Of a stretch of DNA of 11,150 nt, positions 8,788-11,150 are shown in pieces. The stretch comes from Auxenochlorella pyrenoidosa. Its lineage: Eukaryota; Chlorophyta; Trebouxiophyceae; Chlorellales; Chlorellaceae. Each line of letters opens with the position of its first letter. The first letter of the stretch is position 1. The stretch lies in NCBI GenBank assembly GCA_001430745.1, contig KQ481997.1, positions 36,377 to 47,526 of the forward strand, given 5' to 3'. The translations under genes were made by a program, and so were the position numbers. The notes below the pieces were generated by a model. That model had not been told where the DNA came from and did no database searches. It was given only the letters and a program-made list of their open reading frames with translations.

Positions 8788-10868
8788 CGCCCCCCCAGCC
8801 CCAGAATCATTTTTTAAAATTTCAAAGTTTGCATGTGTGTCAAAAATATTTTTGCCGCACCGCTTCTGCTCCAGGTCCAGGATGAGCGGCAGCTGGCCGG
8901 GGGTGGTGCTGATGGGGGGCACGTAGTAGGCCAGGGGCAGGTCGACCAGCAGCTCTGCGGAGGCCCGGGGGGTGGGTGGGGGGTGGGGGCCAAATGGGGC
9001 AGTGGCGAGAGGCAGGGCAGTGATGACTGGAGGGGAGGCGGGTGAGGGCCTTCCGCCGGCGGCTGCGCAAGGCCGGGCATACCCCTGGGTGGGGGGGCAC
9101 ACGTGGCACGCTGCCACGTGCTTGGAGAAGCGCCGCCCAGCGAGCCGATCCCGGCCCAGCTGCCGCCGGCACCCACGCACTGCCACTCTGCCTCCCTCCC
9201 TGCCGGCACGGCACAGCATGGCACCTCGTGCGGCAGGCAGCACACCGCCCGCCGTGCCTTGCCCCCCTCCTCAACGGCGACGGAAAGAAGCCCCAGAGCT
9301 TTGGTCCAGGTATCGTGATGCGAGTGCGCGCAGGGCACCGGCCCTGGGCTCTGTGAACAAGATACCTCGACTGAAGCTTTGGAGCTTCGATCCGTAACTG
9401 TACGAGGTGTCGTAATACGCGTGCGCAGCGCAGAGGCCCTGGGCTCTGCTCACCCTCGGAGCGGGCGTTGGGCGTGTTGAGCACCGACACATTCACGGTG
9501 TTGAGGGGGTCGGGGAAGGCGGGATCGATGGGCGGGATGATGACGTCGGTCTCGCGGTCGGTGACTGCGCAGGCAGCAGGGAGGGGCGGCTGGCACGGGC
9601 CGGGCTGGGGCGAGGCAGGCCGGGCCACAGGCTGCTGCTCGGGCAGCGTCGGCCGGCGTGGCTGCCTAGCGGGCATGTGCACGCCACCCCGCGGACGCGG
9701 CAGCATGTCCACAGGGCGCACGCACCCCTTCGGGACGGCCTGTGTGCCCCCAGCCCAGGCACATGCGGGGCCCAGCAGCCAAACAGGCGGCCGGAGCAGG
9801 CTGGTGTGTAACTGCAGCAATCGGGGCCCGGGTGCAGGTGCGCGCCGCGCCGGTCCCGACCGCCTCGCAACGACAGCGGTGCGGGGAAAGCTGGGCATCG
9901 ATCAGCTGCGCTTGCTGTTGAGACCCACCTGTCAGGCACTTGGGCTCTGGCAGGTAGACGTCGACGTTGCAGATGGCCCACATGCGCACCGAGGCGTGCT
10001 GGATGATGCCATAGTCCAGGCAGCACTCGGACTGGGCGATGAAGATTTTGCACTCAGGCCTGCGGGCAGCATGAGGGGGCGGGGGTGGGTGGGTGGGGGA
10101 AGGGGCCGGCCAGCGGAGACGCAGCACGGCTTGCCGCACCCGCAACGCGACATGCAGGCAGCACATGTACGGCGGGCAGCGTGGATGGCGAGGGCGGCAG
10201 GGCGCCCTTTTTTGAGCAGACAGGCGCCGCTGCAGCAGCAGCAGCAGCAGCAGTAGCAGGGGGGCCGCTCACTGCGCCATGCACGACTTGGTGGACGGGC
10301 TGGGTGGGGGGGCTGCGGCAGGGGGGGGGCAGGCGGGGGTAGCGCTGGCAGCTCAGGCTGCCGCCAGTGTGTGTCCAGCAGCCGCAGCCCATGAATTGGC
10401 TGCCACAGACCGCCAGGATGCGCAAACAGCAAGCCACAGCTGCCGGAGCATGCCCCCTGTCGCTCACCGATGGGAGGCTCCACTGGCGGCAGGCCAGGAG
10501 ACGGCTGCTCGGGGGCGATGCCCGGGGACAGCCCCGGCGAGGGCGAGTAGGGCGCGGGTGAGGGGAAGAGGCCAGGCGAGGGGGAGGGGTAGATGGTGGG
10601 GGATGGGGAGGGGTAGATCACTGGCGAGGGGACAACAGGGGGGATGTAGGGGGAGGGTACTGGGAAGTAGGGGGAGGGGAGGGGATGAAGGGGCTGGGGC
10701 TGGGCGAGAAGATGGGGCTGGGGCTGGGCGAGAAGATGGGGGAGGGGCTGGGCGAAAAGATGGGGCTGGGGGAGGGCGAGGGCGAGGGTGAGGGGGATGG
10801 GGAGGGCGAGGGGGAGGGGGAGGGCGAGGGCGACGGGCTGTCAATGGGCGAGGGGCTCGGAGACAGGT
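5425..10868 (-). CDS. Secreted-type (SP)n hydroxyproline-rich glycoprotein with two related modules (multi-exon, 5' partial)
   Basis: The likely role is a cell-wall or extracellular-matrix protein, inferred from composition; no named family was recognised. Exons in transcript order: 10868-10468, 10312-10273, 10059-9929, 9564-9454, 8954-8861, 8533-8283, 7838-7050, 6736-6620, 6244-6169, 5887-5812 and 5526-5425. All junctions are GT-AG and phase-compatible, closing on TGA after about 728 visible residues. The order is: SP arm (1-134); Cys-containing region with SCMAQPECKIF and SECCLDYG (135-190); module 1 (190-330) with EADGLC and TPCEWEG; a second Pro/Ser linker (343-500) with repeated PPLVVGAP-like motifs; a Ser/Gly region with a possible amphipathic helix (IIGRRLASLAGKLRDMV); and module 2 (606-728) with NETDGLC. 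N-glycosylation sequons NVS, NET and NET are visible. SP repeats are classic sites for proline hydroxylation and O-glycosylation in plants and algae. One base appears to be missing near 10676-10684. The signal peptide would lie right of the window, and the C-terminus shows no GPI-type tail. Confidence 0.7.
6466..6612. repeat. ~50-bp tandem repeats after a 5' splice site
   Basis: Two clear 50-base units at 6491-6540 and 6541-6590 each end in CTCTGCTTCCCCA. Degenerate part-copies lie on both sides (about 6466-6490 and 6591-6612). The array fills the donor-proximal part of the gene 2 intron 6619-6245. Confidence 0.75.
6742..6756. repeat. 15-base poly-G tract
   Basis: Fifteen consecutive G. On the - strand this is a pure C tract immediately before the CTGCAG acceptor of exon 6736-6620, so it serves as that intron's pyrimidine tract. 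Homopolymers of this length tend to vary in length. Confidence 0.9.
6774..6803. repeat. (GT)n microsatellite
   Basis: A GT dinucleotide run with one TA interruption, in the gene 2 intron 7049-6737, followed by more G runs. It is a CA run on the - strand. Confidence 0.9.
8154..8325. repeat. 108-bp tandem duplication spanning a 5' splice site
   Basis: The end of exon 8533-8283 (SYGDGNYP followed by GTGTGTGCGCTGCC) is repeated 108 bases further into the intron (SYGDGNYP followed by GTGTGTGTGCTGCC, donor at 8174). The copies differ by scattered substitutions. Both donors have the same phase, and the frame between them is open, so either could be used. Confidence 0.8.
8539..8600 (+). other. G-run cluster (polypyrimidine tract of the - strand intron)
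   Basis: Many runs of three to seven G separated by single T or A give strong quadruplex-forming potential on the + strand. On the - strand this is the C-rich tract preceding the acceptor of exon 8533-8283 (CCCCCTCGCAG). Similar clusters precede other gene 2 acceptors, near 8967-8991, 6742-6756 and 10073-10107. Confidence 0.6.
8756..8788. repeat. (CAGG)8 simple repeat in intron
   Basis: Eight uninterrupted CAGG tetranucleotides lie in the gene 2 intron 8860-8534. This is the complementary form of the (CCTG)n repeat at 991. Confidence 0.9.
8805..8854. other. AT-rich island inside a gene 2 intron
   Basis: About 50 bases are dominated by A and T in an otherwise very GC-rich window, starting just after the donor at 8860 (GTGCGG on the - strand). 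It contains the perfect 12-bp palindrome AAAAATATTTTT (8842-8853) and a second near-palindrome around TTTTTTAAAA. No exon fits it. Confidence 0.7.
9294..9448. repeat. Diverged ~95-bp tandem duplication after a 5' splice site
   Basis: The block from AGCTTTGG to CCCTGGGCTCTG occurs twice. The anchor CCCTGGGCTCTG is at 9342-9353 and again at 9437-9448, an offset of 95, with similar but diverged sequence before it. The second copy abuts the donor at 9453 of the gene 2 intron. A perfect 6-bp stem, GAAGCT/AGCTTC around TTGG, lies at 9374-9389. Confidence 0.6.
10233..10253. repeat. (CAG)n trinucleotide repeat in intron
   Basis: Seven CAG units lie inside the gene 2 intron 10272-10060. A shorter CAG run occurs at about 8007-8023 in another intron. 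These are simple microsatellites outside the inferred exons. Confidence 0.85.
10273..10312 (-). other. 40-nt microexon of gene 2
   Basis: It is bounded by a strong C-rich acceptor (CCTGCCGCAG) and a GTGAGC donor. Reading APPPSPSTKSCMAQ across both junctions, it joins the SP arm to the Cys region. Without it, the exon ending at 10468 (phase 1) cannot join the exon starting at 10059 (phase 2). Its length of 40 (3n+1) is exactly what restores the frame. Confidence 0.65.
10468..10868 (-). other. SP-repeat arm exon with a frame break
   Basis: The exon encodes DLSPSPSPIDSPSPSP, then long (SP)n, three IFSPSPSP octapeptides, and YPSPSP/GLFPSP motifs up to PPVEPPI. The first part is in one frame and the part after about 10680 in another. 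Adding one C in the run read on the - strand at 10676-10684 would give an uninterrupted IPSPSPYFPVPSP. The acceptor before it is CCTCCTCTGCAG, phase 1. Confidence 0.65.
10691..10762. repeat. 24-bp coding minisatellite, three units
   Basis: Units at 10691-10714, 10715-10738 and 10739-10762. The first two are identical and the third carries a few substitutions. On the - strand each encodes the octapeptide IFSPSPSP. It continues into 6-bp repeats (GGCGAG/GGGGGA) to about 10850, coding for SP dipeptides. Confidence 0.85.
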
Positions 10869-11150
10869 CTGCAGAGGAGGGGCAGAACGAGGGGGGCGGT
10901 GAGCATGGGTTCACAACGGCGAGGCAGGGCCGCGGATGCAGCTGCAGCGGGATACCTGGCAGCAGACTAGCTGACCGACAGCTGCGTTGCGGTACCGCCA
11001 GCACCCACTGTTGTGACAAGTACAAGGCGGGGGCGCAGCAGGCAGGCAGGCAGCCCGGCAGGCATGCAGCAGCGTGCCGCACTCAACGCTAAGCTGCCTC
11101 AAGCGCATGACCGCGCCCACGCCCCTTGACCACCCCCGCAGGCGACCGCA
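10869..11150 (-). other. Unassigned upstream part of gene 2 (mostly intron)
   Basis: A strong acceptor (CCTCCTCTGCAG) at 10869 suggests this stretch is mostly intron. The frame in front of it stays open, with Cys and Pro residues, so a longer exon cannot be excluded. A short GGCA tetranucleotide run lies around 11039-11052. No further exon boundary could be fixed before the window edge. Confidence 0.35.

Noticed and set aside
8756..8788. Tetranucleotide repeat as a possible CRISPR-like or telomeric array
   Set aside because: The units are 4 bp with no spacers and do not match the plant/algal telomere repeat TTTAGGG. It is a plain microsatellite.
8840..9898. 352-residue unspliced open frame on the - strand
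   Set aside because: It joins a gene 2 exon (9564-9454) to intron sequence. The next exon, 8954-8861, is in a different frame, and the splice sites explain the coding parts.
10233..10253. CAG run as a polyglutamine or polyalanine coding tract
   Set aside because: It lies between a GTGAGC donor (10272) and the acceptor before 10059, so it is intronic in the only frame-consistent model.
10468..10868. Frame change explained by a short intron near 10660-10621
   Set aside because: The only GT-AG pair there (GTACCC to TCGCCAG) is about 40 nt long and its phase does not restore the downstream frame. A one-base loss in the C-run explains both repeats perfectly.
1..11150. tRNA, rRNA, transposase, viral or bacterial defence genes
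   Set aside because: No cloverleaf, conserved rRNA stretch, recognisable mobile-element protein or terminal inverted repeats were seen on either strand by eye. A tool-based scan was not possible.

Overview
The window looks like nuclear DNA of a GC-rich green alga, most likely a Chlorella-like trebouxiophyte, although a volvocalean cannot be excluded. The evidence is GC-rich codon use, many introns of roughly 200-500 bases with GTGAGC/GTGGGT-type donors and C-rich tracts ending in CAG, (CCTG)n and (GT)n simple repeats, long 3' untranslated regions, and a TGTAA poly(A) motif, the usual green-algal signal. There is no bacterial operon structure. No RNA gene, CRISPR array, transposase or viral gene was recognised.

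Two convergent protein genes explain the window. On the + strand, gene 1 (119-3481, 5' end outside the window) can be built as eight phase-compatible exons totalling exactly 320 codons including the stop. It is an Ala/Pro/Ser-rich protein I do not recognise, ending in a basic patch and an EF-hand-like tail. Its weakest point is the long gap 1398-2129. I read this as an intron, but it could instead separate two genes, one stopping at 1401 and one starting at 2113. A long 3' UTR follows, with TGTAA at 4559.

On the - strand, gene 2 (10868 down to 5425, 5' end outside the window) is built from eleven exons, including a 40-nt microexon. It encodes about 728 visible residues: an (SP)n glycoprotein-type arm, a Cys-containing region, a globular module, a second Pro/Ser linker and a second module that looks like a diverged copy of the first. 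This architecture suggests a secreted, hydroxyproline-rich cell-wall or extracellular-matrix protein. No named family was recognised. The reading frame closes perfectly except for one apparently missing base in a C-run of the SP arm. Its 3' UTR ends near a TGTAA motif on the - strand (4678-4682), about 115 bases from the poly(A) motif of gene 1.

The most interesting points are the repeated module marked by E-[AT]-D-G-L-C, tandem duplications that sit at or just after the 5' splice sites of three gene 2 introns (periods about 108, 95 and 50 bases), the C-run frame break, an AT-rich island inside one intron, and the unresolved boundary in gene 1. Nothing here suggests a defence or mobile system.
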